From assembly GCA_000333235.1 (NCBI GenBank), contig CAPN01000051.1, forward strand, positions 806,001 through 870,000: 64,000 nucleotides of DNA. Direction: 5' to 3'. Both the position numbers and the translations under genes were made by a program. The DNA comes from Pseudoalteromonas luteoviolacea B = ATCC 29581 (lineage in GTDB: Bacteria; Pseudomonadota; Gammaproteobacteria; Enterobacterales; Alteromonadaceae). Under the pieces are notes generated by a model. That model searched no databases. It saw only the letters and a program-made list of their open reading frames with translations, and had not been told where the DNA came from. Shown here piece by piece: positions 46,999-57,711 of this stretch (the stretch's first letter is position 1; each line of letters opens with the position of its first letter).

Positions 46999-47760
46999 CT
47001 ATAGTTTACCAAGCCGCTCTGTCGCCAATTTTGCCGCGGTCGTGCTTGGATATTGTGTGACCAATTTATTTAAAATTTGTTTTGCGGAATCACGTTTTCC
47101 CTGCTTTTCATATAAGCCGCCCAATTTCAACATAGCATCTGGGCGTTTATTCGAATCTGGATGGCTCTCTACAACAGTATTAAAATGAACGATCGCTTTA
47201 GCATCATCATTTTTGATTGAAAGCAACTGACCTAACCAATAATGTGCATTCGATTCATAAACAGAACCAGGAAAACTTTTAAGAAACGCTTCAAACTCTG
47301 GTATCGCAGCGTCATAACGTTTGTCTTTCATGATAAGTGCCACAGCGCGATCGTATGCTTCATTTTCTGAGAGATTAGCACTAATCTCAGGCGCATCAAT
47401 TGGACCAACAACAGGGCTTGTGGCAATTGGCGCAGTTGGTTGCGAAGTTGGCGCCGTTGACATACGATTATCAATTTCTTGAAAAAGCTCTCGTTGCCGC
47501 TGTAATACTTTTTCAAGCTTATAACTCGTCTCTTCTGAAATTCCTCTAAGTTGACTTACTTCATCTTGCAATAGTTCTAATTGTTGCTGCATTTCAGCTT
47601 GCATTAGATTACGCGATTGCATCAACGACTCTAAGGTCTGTAGGCGACCCTCTATACTATTTGGTGATCTTGCAGCCTCTGAAACAGGAGCGGGAGCAGC
47701 CCAGCTCTGGGCGCTCCCGCTCACTAAAATTATGGCTGCCAAAACTTGTTTCGGCTTCAT
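46999..47760 (-). CDS. cpoB: Tol-Pal system protein CpoB (YbgF)
   Basis: CpoB is a periplasmic protein that links the Tol machine with PBP1B-driven peptidoglycan synthesis. The 253-residue product has a signal peptide (cleavage after QSWA), an N-terminal coiled coil (about 35-95) that trimerises in relatives, a proline-rich linker, and C-terminal TPR repeats (YDAAIPEFEAFLKSFPGS and two following units). It is the last gene of the tol operon, 17 bases after pal. Confidence 0.95.
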   Translation of the reverse strand: MKPKQVLAAIILVSGSAQSWAAPAPVSEAARSPNSIEGRLQTLESLMQSRNLMQAEMQQQLELLQDEVSQLRGISEETSYKLEKVLQRQRELFQEIDNRMSTAPTSQPTAPIATSPVVGPIDAPEISANLSENEAYDRAVALIMKDKRYDAAIPEFEAFLKSFPGSVYESNAHYWLGQLLSIKNDDAKAIVHFNTVVESHPDSNKRPDAMLKLGGLYEKQGKRDSAKQILNKLVTQYPSTTAAKLATERLGKL

Positions 47761-47777
47761 AACTTCTCTTTATACTA

Positions 47778-48299
47778 TTAGTAAACCAATACCGCGCGAC
47801 GGTTTTTAGCGAACGCATCTTCAGTACGAGTTCTTACCATCGGCTTCTCTTCACCGTAGCTAACTGTAGAGATTTGGCTATCGCTTACACCTAGGCTTTG
47901 TAGGTATTTAGCAACTGATTTAGCACGGCTTTCACCTAGAGCAATGTTGTACTCTGGTGTACCACGCTCATCAGCGTGACCTTCAATTAGAACTTTAACT
48001 GAAGGGTTCTTTACTAAAAAGTCAGCGTGAGCTTGTAATAATTCAGTGAATTGGCTTTGAATTGTAGACTTGTCAAAATCAAAGTAAATGATTTGTTCTT
48101 GACGAAGCGCTTCGTATTTTTCACGTAGCAATTCTTCAGCTGTCTTTTCACGTGACATTGTGCTCACATCTACTGCTTCCTCTACTGCTTGGTTTTGGTT
48201 TGCAGCTGATTCATCAACGCTTGATGAAGAGCTACATGCCGCTAACGTCATGACAGGTACAGCAATCAAAAGACCTTTTAGTAGTTTGTTAAGTTGCAT
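47778..48299 (-). CDS. pal: Peptidoglycan-associated lipoprotein Pal
   Basis: Pal anchors the outer membrane to peptidoglycan and is moved by TolB and TolA at division. The 173-residue product has a lipoprotein signal (lipobox LAAC) followed by a serine-rich linker and an OmpA-like domain with [11 protein letters not shown] and the peptidoglycan-binding [13 protein letters not shown]. It lies 40 bases after tolB. Confidence 0.97.
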   Translation of the reverse strand: MQLNKLLKGLLIAVPVMTLAACSSSSSVDESAANQNQAVEEAVDVSTMSREKTAEELLREKYEALRQEQIIYFDFDKSTIQSQFTELLQAHADFLVKNPSVKVLIEGHADERGTPEYNIALGESRAKSVAKYLQSLGVSDSQISTVSYGEEKPMVRTRTEDAFAKNRRAVLVY

Positions 48300-48339
48300 C
48301 GAGTATATTCCTATTTCTTTAAAATCTAACCAGCAATAA

Positions 48340-49698
48340 TTAATTTAAAAATGGTGACCAAGCAGGCGCTTTCACCTGTCCGTCCAATACAGGAAGTCGA
48401 GCTTTAAACCGACCATCCATAGAAACAAGCGCCAACACTTGTTTGTTGTTGTGTAACGTACTATATATAATCATCGATCCATTCGGTGCAATACTCGGTG
48501 ACTCATCCAATCTTGTTCTTGTTAGAACTTGGAACACACCAGACTCTAAGCCTTTCTTTGCAAGATGATAATTACCAAGTGTACGGTTTACCATAACCAA
48601 GCTTTTACCATCAGGTGTGATTGAACCGGCAAGATTCATATCACCATCAAAGGTCAATCGTTTGGACCTACCAGTTTGTAAATTTAACTGATAAATCTGA
48701 GCATTACCACCCCTTTCAGAAGTAAAAATGATATCTTTTCCATTCGGATGCCAAGTTGGCTCTGTATCGATACTTCTATGATTTGTCAGACGCTTTTCAC
48801 GCTTGGTTGCAAGGTCTAGCAAATAAATTTCCGTCGCGCCATCTCCATCTTTAGACAGTACAAGCAACAGTTGTTTTCCATCTGGTGAAAACTGCGGCGC
48901 ACCATTTATGCCTGGATAAGAGGCAATCAGTTGACGACGTCCCGTATATAAATCTTGAATATAAATTTGGCTTTGACGATTCTCAAACGTCACATAGGCC
49001 AATTTTGTTCCATCTGGTGACCAAGCTGGCGACATTAATGGCTCTTTTGAACGTAAAAGTATTTGTTCGTTGTAGCCGTCATAATCCGCAACAACAAGTT
49101 GATATGCTTTATCGCCTTGTTCACGCACGATCACATATGCGATTTTAGTTAAAAACGCACCACGCTCACCTGTAAGCGCTTCGTATACAACATCGCTTAT
49201 CTGATGTGAATAGCGTCTGAATCCGTCAGCATTAATTATACTTTGTCTCGCTTCTTGAATATGGTCTTGACTTTTCATCAACTGCCCACTCGACATCATG
49301 CGAGTTTTACCGCCGGTAATTTGACCTCTAATAACATCGATGAGTTCATATTTAATTAAATAGCGCCCGCCAGGCTGAGCAACAACAGAACCAACCACAA
49401 TTGCTTCAACGCCTTTGCTTACCCATGCATTGTAATTTACATTTTGGTCATTGATCGGTTGCTCTGGCATTTGAGAAACCGGGATTGGTTTAAATTTACC
49501 ACTACGCATGAGATCAGCAGCGATTACGTCTGCTGGTTGCATCGGCAATATTCCCACACCTTCATACTTAAATGGCACAATCGCTATAGGACGAGCCCCA
49601 TCAACGCCTTCTGTAATGACAATTTCTAACGCCGCTTGGGCTTGAATTTGTGTAAACGCGACTAAAGCAAGTAACGCAGTTCTTATTTTTTTAAACAT
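48340..49698 (-). CDS. tolB: Tol-Pal translocation protein TolB
   Basis: TolB is the periplasmic beta-propeller that binds Pal and the TolA C-terminus. The 452-residue product has a signal peptide ([15 protein letters not shown]), an N-terminal alpha-beta domain and about six propeller repeats marked by [15 protein letters not shown]-type motifs. It starts 12 bases after tolA. Confidence 0.97.
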   Translation of the reverse strand: MFKKIRTALLALVAFTQIQAQAALEIVITEGVDGARPIAIVPFKYEGVGILPMQPADVIAADLMRSGKFKPIPVSQMPEQPINDQNVNYNAWVSKGVEAIVVGSVVAQPGGRYLIKYELIDVIRGQITGGKTRMMSSGQLMKSQDHIQEARQSIINADGFRRYSHQISDVVYEALTGERGAFLTKIAYVIVREQGDKAYQLVVADYDGYNEQILLRSKEPLMSPAWSPDGTKLAYVTFENRQSQIYIQDLYTGRRQLIASYPGINGAPQFSPDGKQLLLVLSKDGDGATEIYLLDLATKREKRLTNHRSIDTEPTWHPNGKDIIFTSERGGNAQIYQLNLQTGRSKRLTFDGDMNLAGSITPDGKSLVMVNRTLGNYHLAKKGLESGVFQVLTRTRLDESPSIAPNGSMIIYSTLHNNKQVLALVSMDGRFKARLPVLDGQVKAPAWSPFLN

Positions 49699-49710
49699 AC
49701 CTACCCTATT

Positions 49711-50637
49711 TTAAAAACTTGGTCTGATCGTTAAGTTAATGTTTTTCAATTGCTCAAACACTTCTCTGTCTGGAGAAACAGGTAATGTTTCAGCTATCCG
49801 AATCGCTCTCATTGCCGCATCACACACCAAAGGATCTCCTCCCAAAGGCGTCGCTTGAGTCACTAGACCGTTAAACGCTAAGCGAATGTTTATTCGGCAT
49901 TCTTTTCCTGACATGCTGTCATCAATCAACAAGTTTTGCTGTATGCGATTAATAATTAGCGCTTTATATTTATCTACTTCAGACAGAACTTGTTGTTGTC
50001 GTACTTTTGAACGCGCTGCAGCCTCTCGTGCCAATTGCTCTTGCATGAGCTGTTCTTCTAATGCCTTTTGTCTACGCTTCTCGGCTTCTTCAGCTTTACG
50101 TTTTTCTTCTGCTTCACGTTTTTTGCGAAGATCTTCCGCTTTTTTCAACGCATCTTCTTCTTTGCGACGTTTATCAGCGGCGGCCTTGGCTGCTTTTTCA
50201 GCCTCTAATTTCTCTTTTTGTGCTTTTTCAGCTTCTTCGCGTTGCTTTTTCTCTACCGCGCGCGCCTTTTTAGCCTGAGCTTCTGCTTCACGCCGTTCTG
50301 TTTCTTTAGCTTCACGTTCTTGCTCTAACTTTTTGATACGTCGAGCTTCTTCTTCTCGCGCTTCTTTAGCTTCTTGCGCTCGTCTTTCTAAATCACGGAT
50401 CCGCGCTTCTTCTTCACGCTTTTTCTTTTGCTCTTGTGCTTTTAGTTCTGCAAGCTTGCTCTCAACTTCTTGCTGATCCACAGCTACCGCTTCGACGACG
50501 TTTTCGTCTAAATTGCTCTGTGGGTTTAGCACCACTTCCATAACTGTCGGTTCAGGCGCGTGAAAATCAGCAGTAATTAATAACAAGGCCCCTATTGCAC
50601 CATGTAATCCTACTGACTTTAAAATACTATTTTGCAC
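49711..50637 (-). CDS. tolA: Tol-Pal cell envelope protein TolA
   Basis: TolA spans from the inner membrane (TM near residues 8-22) across the periplasm. The middle, residues about 50-215, is a long charged helix of Ala, Glu, Lys and Arg with many KAEEAEKRR-like repeats. The C-terminal domain (from about 225, with DDSMSGKECRINIRLAFNG) binds TolB. The 308-residue length is shorter than E. coli TolA (421), mainly through a shorter helix. It begins 3 bases after tolR. Confidence 0.95.
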   Translation of the reverse strand: MQNSILKSVGLHGAIGALLLITADFHAPEPTVMEVVLNPQSNLDENVVEAVAVDQQEVESKLAELKAQEQKKKREEEARIRDLERRAQEAKEAREEEARRIKKLEQEREAKETERREAEAQAKKARAVEKKQREEAEKAQKEKLEAEKAAKAAADKRRKEEDALKKAEDLRKKREAEEKRKAEEAEKRRQKALEEQLMQEQLAREAAARSKVRQQQVLSEVDKYKALIINRIQQNLLIDDSMSGKECRINIRLAFNGLVTQATPLGGDPLVCDAAMRAIRIAETLPVSPDREVFEQLKNINLTIRPSF

Positions 50638-50640
50638 GCC

Positions 50641-51069
50641 TTACTCCTCGTCGAATGACTTGGTCATTAGCCCAACAGACGGGACTCCTGCATTTTTTAA
50701 AAAATCCATTAATCTGAGTACTTCTTGATAAGATACTTTACCATCACCTTTTAGCATTACCGGTGTTTCTGGATTTTTCTGAAGCTGAAGCTTTATTATT
50801 GCTGCAACTTCGACGGCATCCATTGGTTTTTCAGGATCAGTACCAACACTTACATAATAACGACCTTGTGCATCTATCGAGGCAATTATCGGGGGCGCAT
50901 CTTTTGTATCGACTAGATCAGACTCAACCATTTTGGGCAAATCTACTTTAACGCCATGTGTTATAAGCGGTGCTGTCGCCATGAAAATAATCAACAACAC
51001 CAGCATCACATCGATATACGGTACAACATTTATTTCTGCTACTTGCTTTCTTCTTTTACGCAGATACAT
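50641..51069 (-). CDS. tolR: Tol-Pal proton channel protein TolR
   Basis: The 142-residue product is an ExbD/TolR family protein with one N-terminal membrane helix carrying the proton-path Asp ([16 protein letters not shown]) and a periplasmic domain. It overlaps the end of tolQ by 14 bases, so the two are translationally coupled. Confidence 0.96.
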   Translation of the reverse strand: MYLRKRRKQVAEINVVPYIDVMLVLLIIFMATAPLITHGVKVDLPKMVESDLVDTKDAPPIIASIDAQGRYYVSVGTDPEKPMDAVEVAAIIKLQLQKNPETPVMLKGDGKVSYQEVLRLMDFLKNAGVPSVGLMTKSFDEE

Positions 51070-51760
51070 TCTGTCTTGCCTCTACTTGCGCTGCAGCTTG
51101 GCGGTGAAGAATATTTGAAAATTCTTCCATAAAGTTAATGTACATGTTTTCAAGCTTTTCTACGTTTTTTGAATAACGATTAAACGCCATTACTGCTGGA
51201 ATAGCAGCAAAAAGACCCATAGCCGTTGCGATAAGTGCTTCCGCAATACCAGGCGCAACCATTTGTAACGTAGCTTGCTTTACTTGTCCAAGCGCGATGA
51301 ATGCATTCATGATCCCCCATACGGTACCAAATAAGCCTATATAAGGACTTATAGAACCAACGGTCGCTAAAAAAGACAAACTCGACTCTAACTTTTCAAC
51401 TTCTCTTGAAAGCGCAACACGCATCGAACGATGTGTACCTTCAATAATTAATGCAGCAGAATTAGTATTACTTTTTTGATGACGAGCAAATTCTTTAAAA
51501 CCTGAAGTAAACAAAGCTTCTAGTCCCTCTTGCTGACCACCTCTAGCTGAAATTTCATTATAAAGTTTACTTAACTCAATACCTGACCAAAAACGTTGTT
51601 CAAACTTCTTCGCATTACCCATCGCGCCGCCAATAATAGCCTTACGTTGAAAAATAATTGCCCATGAAGCAATTGACAACCCGACGAGTGTCAACATAAC
51701 CAGTTGAACTAAAAAACTGGCTTTTAAAATGAGGTCGATAAAATTGAGTCCAGAATCCAC
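51056..51760 (-). CDS. tolQ: Tol-Pal proton channel protein TolQ
   Basis: The 234-residue product is a MotA/TolQ/ExbB family protein with three membrane helices and the conserved [13 protein letters not shown] and [15 protein letters not shown] segments. With TolR it forms the motor that energises TolA during outer-membrane constriction. The start is GTG at 51760 behind AGGAGAA. It is the first tol gene here; the ybgC thioesterase gene usually in front is missing. Confidence 0.96.
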   Translation of the reverse strand: MDSGLNFIDLILKASFLVQLVMLTLVGLSIASWAIIFQRKAIIGGAMGNAKKFEQRFWSGIELSKLYNEISARGGQQEGLEALFTSGFKEFARHQKSNTNSAALIIEGTHRSMRVALSREVEKLESSLSFLATVGSISPYIGLFGTVWGIMNAFIALGQVKQATLQMVAPGIAEALIATAMGLFAAIPAVMAFNRYSKNVEKLENMYINFMEEFSNILHRQAAAQVEARQNVSA

Positions 51761-52250
51761 TTATAATTCTCCTACTAGACATAATGGCAGCATAATAAAC
51801 CAATAGACTGAACGCCATATGAAAGGTTCACAATAGTTTACCGATGCACAACTTTCCTTACAACGCAGAATACTATTAAATTCCAAGTTTTAGCGATCAA
51901 ACTCTCTTGGCTTAACGTCACTTAATATCTTCTTCAGACAAAAGTGGTTGACGCTCTGACTAACAAAAAGCAATCCGCGATAAACGCTCCCAATACGTCC
52001 CCCTTTTTATTCACTAAATAAGTTAAAAACATCACTTTTATGCAATTATCATGAATAAGCGTCCAAAACCCCCTTTTGGTAAGACCATTTTCCACTAGTA
52101 ATTTTAATTTAGCTCACATTTCAATCAAATATTAAATGTCCTATTAAACATAGAGTTAATTGCAATTTTAAAGAGGGTCAGTCTTTTTTAGGCAGAAAGG
52201 TAAACTTTTAGATATTAGATTTTCTAATCTGAAGAGGAAATTTTTCTAGT

Positions 52251-52279
52251 TTGAAGAATAGCGAAAAGCGGCGTAACAT
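52251..52279 (+). promoter_or_regulatory. Possible promoter for a plus-strand small RNA
   Basis: TTGAAG (52251-52256), a 17-base spacer and TAACAT (52274-52279) would start RNA near 52286. Each hexamer matches consensus at four of six positions, so this is tentative. Confidence 0.3.
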
Positions 52280-52285
52280 ACATCC

Positions 52286-52462
52286 TGTACTGAGCAGCAC
52301 GCATCATTGATGCTAAGCACAGTTGTTAGCAATAGGATTACTGATTTTTCGTATTGCTGAGTTGAGTAATGTTTGGATAAAACCAAATTGCACTCATCTT
52401 GTTCCCTGGATTACTTCCTTCAACTTGTTGTTTTGCCCGCATTTCATGCGGGCTTTTTTTTT
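52286..52462 (+). ncRNA. Candidate small RNA between ruvB and tolQ
   Basis: The evidence is a strong plus-strand terminator (52435-52462) with no plus-strand gene upstream. The inferred RNA of about 175 bases could fold into small hairpins: GCATCATTGATGC near 52301, and TTTGG/CCAAA near 52371 with an exposed GGA. It would end in an Hfq-like U tail. It contains a few GGA triplets but far fewer than CsrB. I do not recognise a known family. The 5' end is uncertain. Confidence 0.4.
52435..52462 (+). terminator. Strong plus-strand intrinsic terminator
   Basis: GCCCGCAT and ATGCGGGC pair perfectly around TTC, followed by nine T residues. On the minus strand the stem is followed by AAAACAAC, so it cannot serve ruvB. 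Confidence 0.88.
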
Positions 52463-52473
52463 GCCGGTAAATT

Positions 52474-52499
52474 AAAAAAGACCAATACTTAGGTCTTTT
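52474..52499 (-). terminator. Intrinsic terminator of ruvB
   Basis: On the minus strand AAAAGACC and GGTCTTTT pair with an 8-base loop and end in a T-rich run (TTTTTTAATTT), about 55 bases past the ruvB stop. Confidence 0.7.
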
Positions 52500-52555
52500 A
52501 GTTTTGAAAAAAGAGTGAACTTTAGGGGCTATATCCAGTAAAGAATCTAGGGCGA

Positions 52556-53563
52556 TTAAGATTCTGGTTTGGTCAAATCAAAGTGTAAATAAGCTCTATC
52601 CGAGACAATTCGCCCCCTAGGAGTTCTCTGAATAAAACCTTGTTGTATAAGAAACGGCTCAATCACGTCTTCTATGGTTTCCCGCTCTTCACCTATTGCA
52701 GCCGCTAAGTTATCCAATCCAACTGGCCCACCCATGAATTTATCAATAATTGCCAATAAATACTTACGATCCATATAGTCAAAACCACAGCGGTCAACAT
52801 CCACCATGTCCAGTGCACCATGAGCGATCGATTGCGTTACTTTGCCATCCCCTTTTACTTGCGCAAAATCTCTTACTCGTCGCAACAAGCGATTTGCAAT
52901 ACGAGGTGTCCCCCGAGAACGTTTTGCTATTTCTTCAGCCCCTTCCTCTGTAATTTCGAGTGCCAGAAAATGTGCGCTGCGACTCACGATTTGAGTAAGA
53001 TCTTGAACATTATAAAACTCAAGCCGCTGAACAATGCCAAAGCGATCGCGAAGAGGAGAAGTCAGTGAACCTGCACGGGTTGTCGCGCCGACTAATGTGA
53101 ATGGCGGCAAATCGAGTTTAATTGATCGTGCAGCGGGCCCTTCACCGATCATGATATCTAATTGATAATCTTCCATAGCAGGATATAAGATCTCTTCAAC
53201 TTGAGGACTCAACCGGTGTATTTCATCAATAAATAAAACATCGCCTTCTTCCAAATTTGTTAACAATGCGGCTAAATCTCCTGCTTTTTCAAGTACAGGT
53301 CCTGAAGTCGTTTTAATATTGACTTCAAGCTCATTGGCAACAATATTTGCCAAGGTGGTTTTGCCTAAACCTGGAGGCCCAAATATTAATAAATGGTCAA
53401 GCGCTTCACCTCGGGTTTTAGCCGCCTCGATAAAAATCTCCATTTGCTTCTTAACATGGGGCTGACCAGTATAATCCTCTAGTAGTTTAGGGCGAATAGC
53501 CCTATCCACCACTTCTTCTGATCCTTTTACCGAGGCATCAATTAAACGATCTGCTTCAATCAT
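52556..53563 (-). CDS. ruvB: Holliday junction branch migration helicase RuvB
   Basis: RuvB is the AAA+ motor that drives branch migration of Holliday junctions with RuvA. The 335-residue protein has Walker [10 protein letters not shown], Walker [10 protein letters not shown], the arginine-finger region and a C-terminal winged helix. It starts 7 bases after ruvA and ends the ruvC-ruvA-ruvB group. Confidence 0.98.
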   Translation of the reverse strand: MIEADRLIDASVKGSEEVVDRAIRPKLLEDYTGQPHVKKQMEIFIEAAKTRGEALDHLLIFGPPGLGKTTLANIVANELEVNIKTTSGPVLEKAGDLAALLTNLEEGDVLFIDEIHRLSPQVEEILYPAMEDYQLDIMIGEGPAARSIKLDLPPFTLVGATTRAGSLTSPLRDRFGIVQRLEFYNVQDLTQIVSRSAHFLALEITEEGAEEIAKRSRGTPRIANRLLRRVRDFAQVKGDGKVTQSIAHGALDMVDVDRCGFDYMDRKYLLAIIDKFMGGPVGLDNLAAAIGEERETIEDVIEPFLIQQGFIQRTPRGRIVSDRAYLHFDLTKPES

Positions 53564-53570
53564 TTTAGCC

Positions 53571-54188
53571 TCACATCATCGACTTAAGTGCTTCTTTAAT
53601 TATGGTTTCGGCGTTCATCGCTGGCTTCGTCACCTTCTTAACTGCATTTTGTGCTTGTGTCGTTTTATAACCCAAAGCAACAAGTGCCGCGATAGCATCG
53701 TCTGCTGGTAAGTTTGCTACGGTCGGGTTTTCTGATGGACCAAGTACCGCTTCGTCACTAAATGGTGTGAGTAAATCATTACCCCAATCTTTTAGTTTAT
53801 CTTTCATTTCAAGCACAAGACGTTCTGCTGTTTTTTTGCCTACGCCAGGTATCTTAACGAGTGTAGACGAATCTGCATGATGTACACAGTGAACGAATTG
53901 TGAGGCTGACATGCCTGATAAGATAGCGAGAGCGAGCTTTGGACCAACGCCATTTGCTTTAATTAATTCACGAAATAAAGAACGTCGCTCTTTTGAAACA
54001 AAACCAAATAATAAATGCGCATCTTCGCGAACAATAAAGTGGGTATAAACCGCTACAACATCGCCAAGCTTTGGGAGCTCATAAAAACATGTCATTGGCA
54101 AAGAAATTTCATATCCAACACCATTAACATCAATTAGCACTTCAGGTGGCTGTTTTTCAATAAGTTTACCACTAATTCGTCCAATCAT
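53571..54188 (-). CDS. ruvA: Holliday junction DNA helicase subunit RuvA
   Basis: RuvA binds the four-way junction as a tetramer and loads RuvB. The 205-residue protein has the N-terminal OB fold ([20 protein letters not shown]), a double helix-hairpin-helix region ([17 protein letters not shown] and [14 protein letters not shown]) and the C-terminal RuvB-binding domain. It starts 8 bases after ruvC. Confidence 0.97.
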   Translation of the reverse strand: MIGRISGKLIEKQPPEVLIDVNGVGYEISLPMTCFYELPKLGDVVAVYTHFIVREDAHLLFGFVSKERRSLFRELIKANGVGPKLALAILSGMSASQFVHCVHHADSSTLVKIPGVGKKTAERLVLEMKDKLKDWGNDLLTPFSDEAVLGPSENPTVANLPADDAIAALVALGYKTTQAQNAVKKVTKPAMNAETIIKEALKSMM

Positions 54189-54196
54189 AATTTGCC

Positions 54197-54727
54197 TTAT
54201 TTTCTTAATCTTCCGCGAACCGTTTTGCTCGCATTACCGGCTAAACGGATCAAATTCTGTTCTGAATGAGCATGGCAAATGGCCACAGCCAACGCATCTG
54301 CCGCATCTGCCTGTGGTGTTCCTGGCAAGTTTAGAATTTGTTTGACCATATGTTGTACTTGTTCTTTTTTTGCAGCCCCCGTCCCCACAACGGCTTGTTT
54401 AATTTGCCTTGCTGAATACTCAAATACCATTAAATCTTGAATCGTTGCCGCAACGATCGCAGCCCCTCTAGCTTGACCTAACTTTAACGCAGAATCTGGG
54501 TTTCTCGCTAAAAAGACTTGTTCTATTGCAAACGTATCGGGTGAGAATTGGTCTACAAGTTGACTTACACCTTGAAAAATCATTTTCAAACGTGTTGGAA
54601 AATCAAAATCACCAACTTTAATACAGCCACTACCTAAATATTCAAACTTATTATTCTTATATGCGATAACACCGTAGCCAGTTAACCTTGAACCAGGATC
54701 TATACCAAGTATGATAGCCACTGCCAC
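54197..54727 (-). CDS. ruvC: Holliday junction resolvase RuvC
   Basis: RuvC is the endonuclease that cuts Holliday junctions symmetrically. The 176-residue protein has the RNase-H-like catalytic Asp in [14 protein letters not shown], Glu in [11 protein letters not shown] and the C-terminal acidic pair in [14 protein letters not shown]. It heads ruvC-ruvA-ruvB, downstream of aspS. Confidence 0.97.
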   Translation of the reverse strand: MAVAIILGIDPGSRLTGYGVIAYKNNKFEYLGSGCIKVGDFDFPTRLKMIFQGVSQLVDQFSPDTFAIEQVFLARNPDSALKLGQARGAAIVAATIQDLMVFEYSARQIKQAVVGTGAAKKEQVQHMVKQILNLPGTPQADAADALAVAICHAHSEQNLIRLAGNASKTVRGRLRK

Positions 54728-54813
54728 CTCTTTATTGCTATTTGAAGGCTATAATGCCGCAATACTGTATGAATTACCAGTATTTATACCGAAGTAAACT
54801 TATTTTTGAATAC

Positions 54814-54843
54814 AAAAAAACGGCCAACATTAAGTTGGCCGTT
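54814..54843 (-). terminator. Intrinsic terminator of aspS
   Basis: AACGGCCAAC and GTTGGCCGTT form a perfect 10-bp stem. On the minus strand seven T residues follow. Confidence 0.9.
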
Positions 54844-54873
54844 TATTCAAAAACCACAAATATTTTATTCTAC

Positions 54874-56646
54874 CTACTCGCCTTTTGCTGCAATATCAAT
54901 TGCAATCGCGAGTTCTTTGAGTGCATCGGGATTCGCGATGCTAGGTGCATTTGTCATCAAACATGATGCTTGTGTGGTTTTAGGGAATGCAATCACATCA
55001 CGAATATTATCTGTACCACATAACAGCATGACTAATCGATCTAAACCAAATGCAAGCCCGGCGTGCGGAGGTGTACCATATTTCAATGCTTCTAATAAAA
55101 AGCCAAACTTATCTTGCTGTTCTTGCTCATTTATACCAAGAATACGGAAGACTGCTTGTTGCATTGGATTATTATGAATACGGACAGACCCACCACCCAC
55201 TTCATAGCCATTCAACACCATATCATAAGCATCTGAAAGTTGATTCGCGGGGTTAGCTTCTAACTCTTCAGCTGTGATCCCTTTTGGTGAAGTAAACGGG
55301 TGATGTACTGCGTGAAGGTTTCCCTCATCATCTTCTTCAAACATCGGGAAATCTACCACCCAAAGAGGTGCCCATTGGTCTAAACGAGTTAAATCTAAAT
55401 CAAGGCCAAGTTTGATACGCAGTGCACCGAGTGCTTCGTTTACGATATTACGTTTATCTGCGCCGAATAATAAAATATCCCCCGTCTGCGCATCAGTACG
55501 CTCAAGTAATGCTTTGATCACGTCTTCAGACAAGAATTTTGCAATCGGAGACTGAATACCCTCAAGGCCTGCATTTAAATCATTTACTTTTAACCATGCT
55601 AAGCCTTTGGCACCATAGATACCGACAAACTTCGTATAATCATCAATTTGTTTACGAGACAGCGTCGCACCACCTGGTACTTTAATCACTGCTACTCGGC
55701 CTTTTTCATCATTAGCTGGTGCCGAAAGCACTTTAAACTCAACGTCTTTTACTAAATCTGCAACATCTACCAATTCAAGCGGGTTACGTAAGTCTGGCTT
55801 ATCTGAACCAAAACGGCGCATCGCTTCGTTATACGGCATAACCGGAAATTGACCAAGATCGACGTTTTTAAATTCTAACCACATCTCACGGATCATTTTC
55901 TCTGTGATAGCGCGTACTTGATCAGACGTTAAAAATGACGTTTCAATATCGATTTGGGTAAATTCTGGTTGGCGATCTGCTCGCAAATCTTCGTCACGGA
56001 AACACTTTACGATTTGATAGTATCGATCAAAACCTGACATCATCAATAATTGTTTAAACAACTGGGGTGATTGAGGTAACGCGTAAAAACTACCTTTATG
56101 AACGCGGCTTGGCACTAAGTAGTCACGAGCACCTTCTGGCGTTGCTTTCGTCAGCACGGGCGTTTCAATGTCTAAGAATTCATTTGAATCAAGGAAGCGA
56201 CGTACAAAGCTACTAGCCTTTGCACGCAATTTAATGCGATCGCTCATTTCTGGTCGGCGCAAATCAAGATAACGATATTTTAGACGGCGCTCTTCTGAAT
56301 TTTGTTGATTAAAATCGAGTGGTAAAGGCTCAGCGCGGTTAATAATGGTTAGATCGGTACCAAGTATCTCCACTTCACCAGTCGCCATGTCTTGGTTAAT
56401 TTGGCTTTCAGGGCGAGCACGAACTACACCTTTGATTTGCACACAGAACTCTTGACGTAGAGCGTTTGCTTTATCCATAAGCCCTTCAACTTCTGGATCG
56501 AAAACAACTTGTACAATACCTTCACGATCGCGTAAATCAACAAAAATCAATCCACCTAGATCTCGACGTTTGCTGATCCAACCACATAGTTCAACTTGTT
56601 GTTCTACGTGCGATTTATTTAGTTTTCCGCAGTAAATAGAGCGCAT
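54874..56646 (-). CDS. aspS: Aspartate-tRNA ligase
   Basis: AspS charges tRNA-Asp. The bacterial-type enzyme has the N-terminal OB anticodon-binding domain, class II motifs ([37 protein letters not shown] and a C-terminal [12 protein letters not shown]) and the GAD insertion. The start is placed at 56646 ([10 protein letters not shown]), because AGGAAG lies just upstream and homologues begin there; a frame five codons longer exists. A terminator separates it from ruvC. Confidence 0.97.
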   Translation of the reverse strand: MRSIYCGKLNKSHVEQQVELCGWISKRRDLGGLIFVDLRDREGIVQVVFDPEVEGLMDKANALRQEFCVQIKGVVRARPESQINQDMATGEVEILGTDLTIINRAEPLPLDFNQQNSEERRLKYRYLDLRRPEMSDRIKLRAKASSFVRRFLDSNEFLDIETPVLTKATPEGARDYLVPSRVHKGSFYALPQSPQLFKQLLMMSGFDRYYQIVKCFRDEDLRADRQPEFTQIDIETSFLTSDQVRAITEKMIREMWLEFKNVDLGQFPVMPYNEAMRRFGSDKPDLRNPLELVDVADLVKDVEFKVLSAPANDEKGRVAVIKVPGGATLSRKQIDDYTKFVGIYGAKGLAWLKVNDLNAGLEGIQSPIAKFLSEDVIKALLERTDAQTGDILLFGADKRNIVNEALGALRIKLGLDLDLTRLDQWAPLWVVDFPMFEEDDEGNLHAVHHPFTSPKGITAEELEANPANQLSDAYDMVLNGYEVGGGSVRIHNNPMQQAVFRILGINEQEQQDKFGFLLEALKYGTPPHAGLAFGLDRLVMLLCGTDNIRDVIAFPKTTQASCLMTNAPSIANPDALKELAIAIDIAAKGE

Positions 56647-56826
56647 AATCTTCCTGTTCAACTGTCTGCAAGTTTAATAGCTTGGACATTTTCATATAAA
56701 AATATTCGCCAATTATATAAAACTGGTAAGCAAAGTCATCCTTATTACTGCCTAAAAGGGAGAAAAAACGCGAACAAAAGAGGGTTTTTTGCTAGGCTTG
56801 CAAAAAACGGTTATTTGCACAAAGTT

Positions 56827-57675
56827 ATGTTGTATCTAGGTTGCCCGCAATGGAGCTCGGAAAGTTGGAAAGGACGTTGTTTCAGCGCCCACGTAAAACC
56901 TAAAAATAGGTTAGTTGAATATGGACGTGTATTTAACTCCGTTGAAGGAAACACGACTTTTTATGCTGACCCAACACCCTATACCGTGCAACATTGGCTA
57001 GAATCAGTACCAGATAATTTTCGATTTACCTTCAAAATACCCAAACGATTCAGTCATGAAAGTCTACTTGAACCTAATTTAGACGAGCTTGGTGCTTGGT
57101 TCGGTTTAATTACGCCACTTTCATCCAAAATTGGCCAACTTATGCTTCAATTACCCGCAAGTGTTGGACCGAAAGACTTCGATAAGTTAATGCAATTTGT
57201 CGGGCACATTCCACGTCACTTTAACCTTGCCATCGAAGTACGCCACCCTGAATTTTTCCAAAAAGGAGAATCTGAGCGAAAGTTCAACCGGTTTTTACTA
57301 GATAATCAGATTAACCGCGTGATGATGGATACTAGGGCGTTATTTAGTGAAGCACCAATAACCGACGCGATCATCGATGCTCAGCGTAAAAAACCAAAGT
57401 TACCCGTCAACGTCATTGCAACCAGTAACCAACCAATCATTCGCTTCGTAGGATGCAATAACCGAGAAGCCAATCGATCTTTTTACGCACCTTGGTTACT
57501 GAAAATTCGACAATGGTTAGATGAAGGAAAGTCCCCTTACGTGTTTTTTCACACCGCAGACAACATCGATTCTCCATTTTTAGCTCGTCAATTTGTTACT
57601 GATCTAAATATCACACATCAAGTGATGGACCCTTTTCCAGCCGAGCTTGAGATGAAACAAAATGCCCTTTTTTAA
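56827..57675 (+). CDS. yecE: DUF72 family (YecE-like) protein
   Basis: The product (about 282 residues) is a DUF72 protein with a TIM-barrel-like fold. It has LYLGCPQWSSESWKGRCF at the N-terminus, FNSVEGNTTFYA, FKIPKRFSH and the C-terminal VFFHTADN. The biochemical function of the family is unknown. The start at 56827 is chosen over a TTG at 56815 because homologues begin with a short hydrophobic strand. Neither has a strong ribosome-binding site. A metallopeptidase-like gene follows after 36 bases. Confidence 0.88.
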   Translation: MLYLGCPQWSSESWKGRCFSAHVKPKNRLVEYGRVFNSVEGNTTFYADPTPYTVQHWLESVPDNFRFTFKIPKRFSHESLLEPNLDELGAWFGLITPLSSKIGQLMLQLPASVGPKDFDKLMQFVGHIPRHFNLAIEVRHPEFFQKGESERKFNRFLLDNQINRVMMDTRALFSEAPITDAIIDAQRKKPKLPVNVIATSNQPIIRFVGCNNREANRSFYAPWLLKIRQWLDEGKSPYVFFHTADNIDSPFLARQFVTDLNITHQVMDPFPAELEMKQNALF

Positions 57676-57711
57676 TCTTTAGCGACACAAAGACTGACAA
57701 TTGGACTACGT

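Larger units (their letters stand above)
51761..52555. other. 795-base gap between ruvB and tolQ
   Basis: No reading frame of credible length or similarity is seen on either strand, and no remnant of ybgC. The tolQ leader occupies the left end. The right end holds a minus-strand terminator for ruvB and a separate strong plus-strand terminator. The middle may encode a small RNA. Confidence 0.6.

Noticed and set aside
49886-50278. A 130-codon plus-strand frame opposite tolA
   Set aside because: It is the antisense of the repetitive Ala/Glu/Lys helix of TolA, where stop codons are rare on the other strand. Its Ser/Phe/Arg-rich product is not protein-like.
52286-52462. Identity of the gap RNA as CsrB/RsmZ
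   Set aside because: uvrY is in the window and the region has four or so GGA triplets, one near a hairpin loop. CsrB-type RNAs carry many more, and no UvrY-box palindrome is seen upstream.
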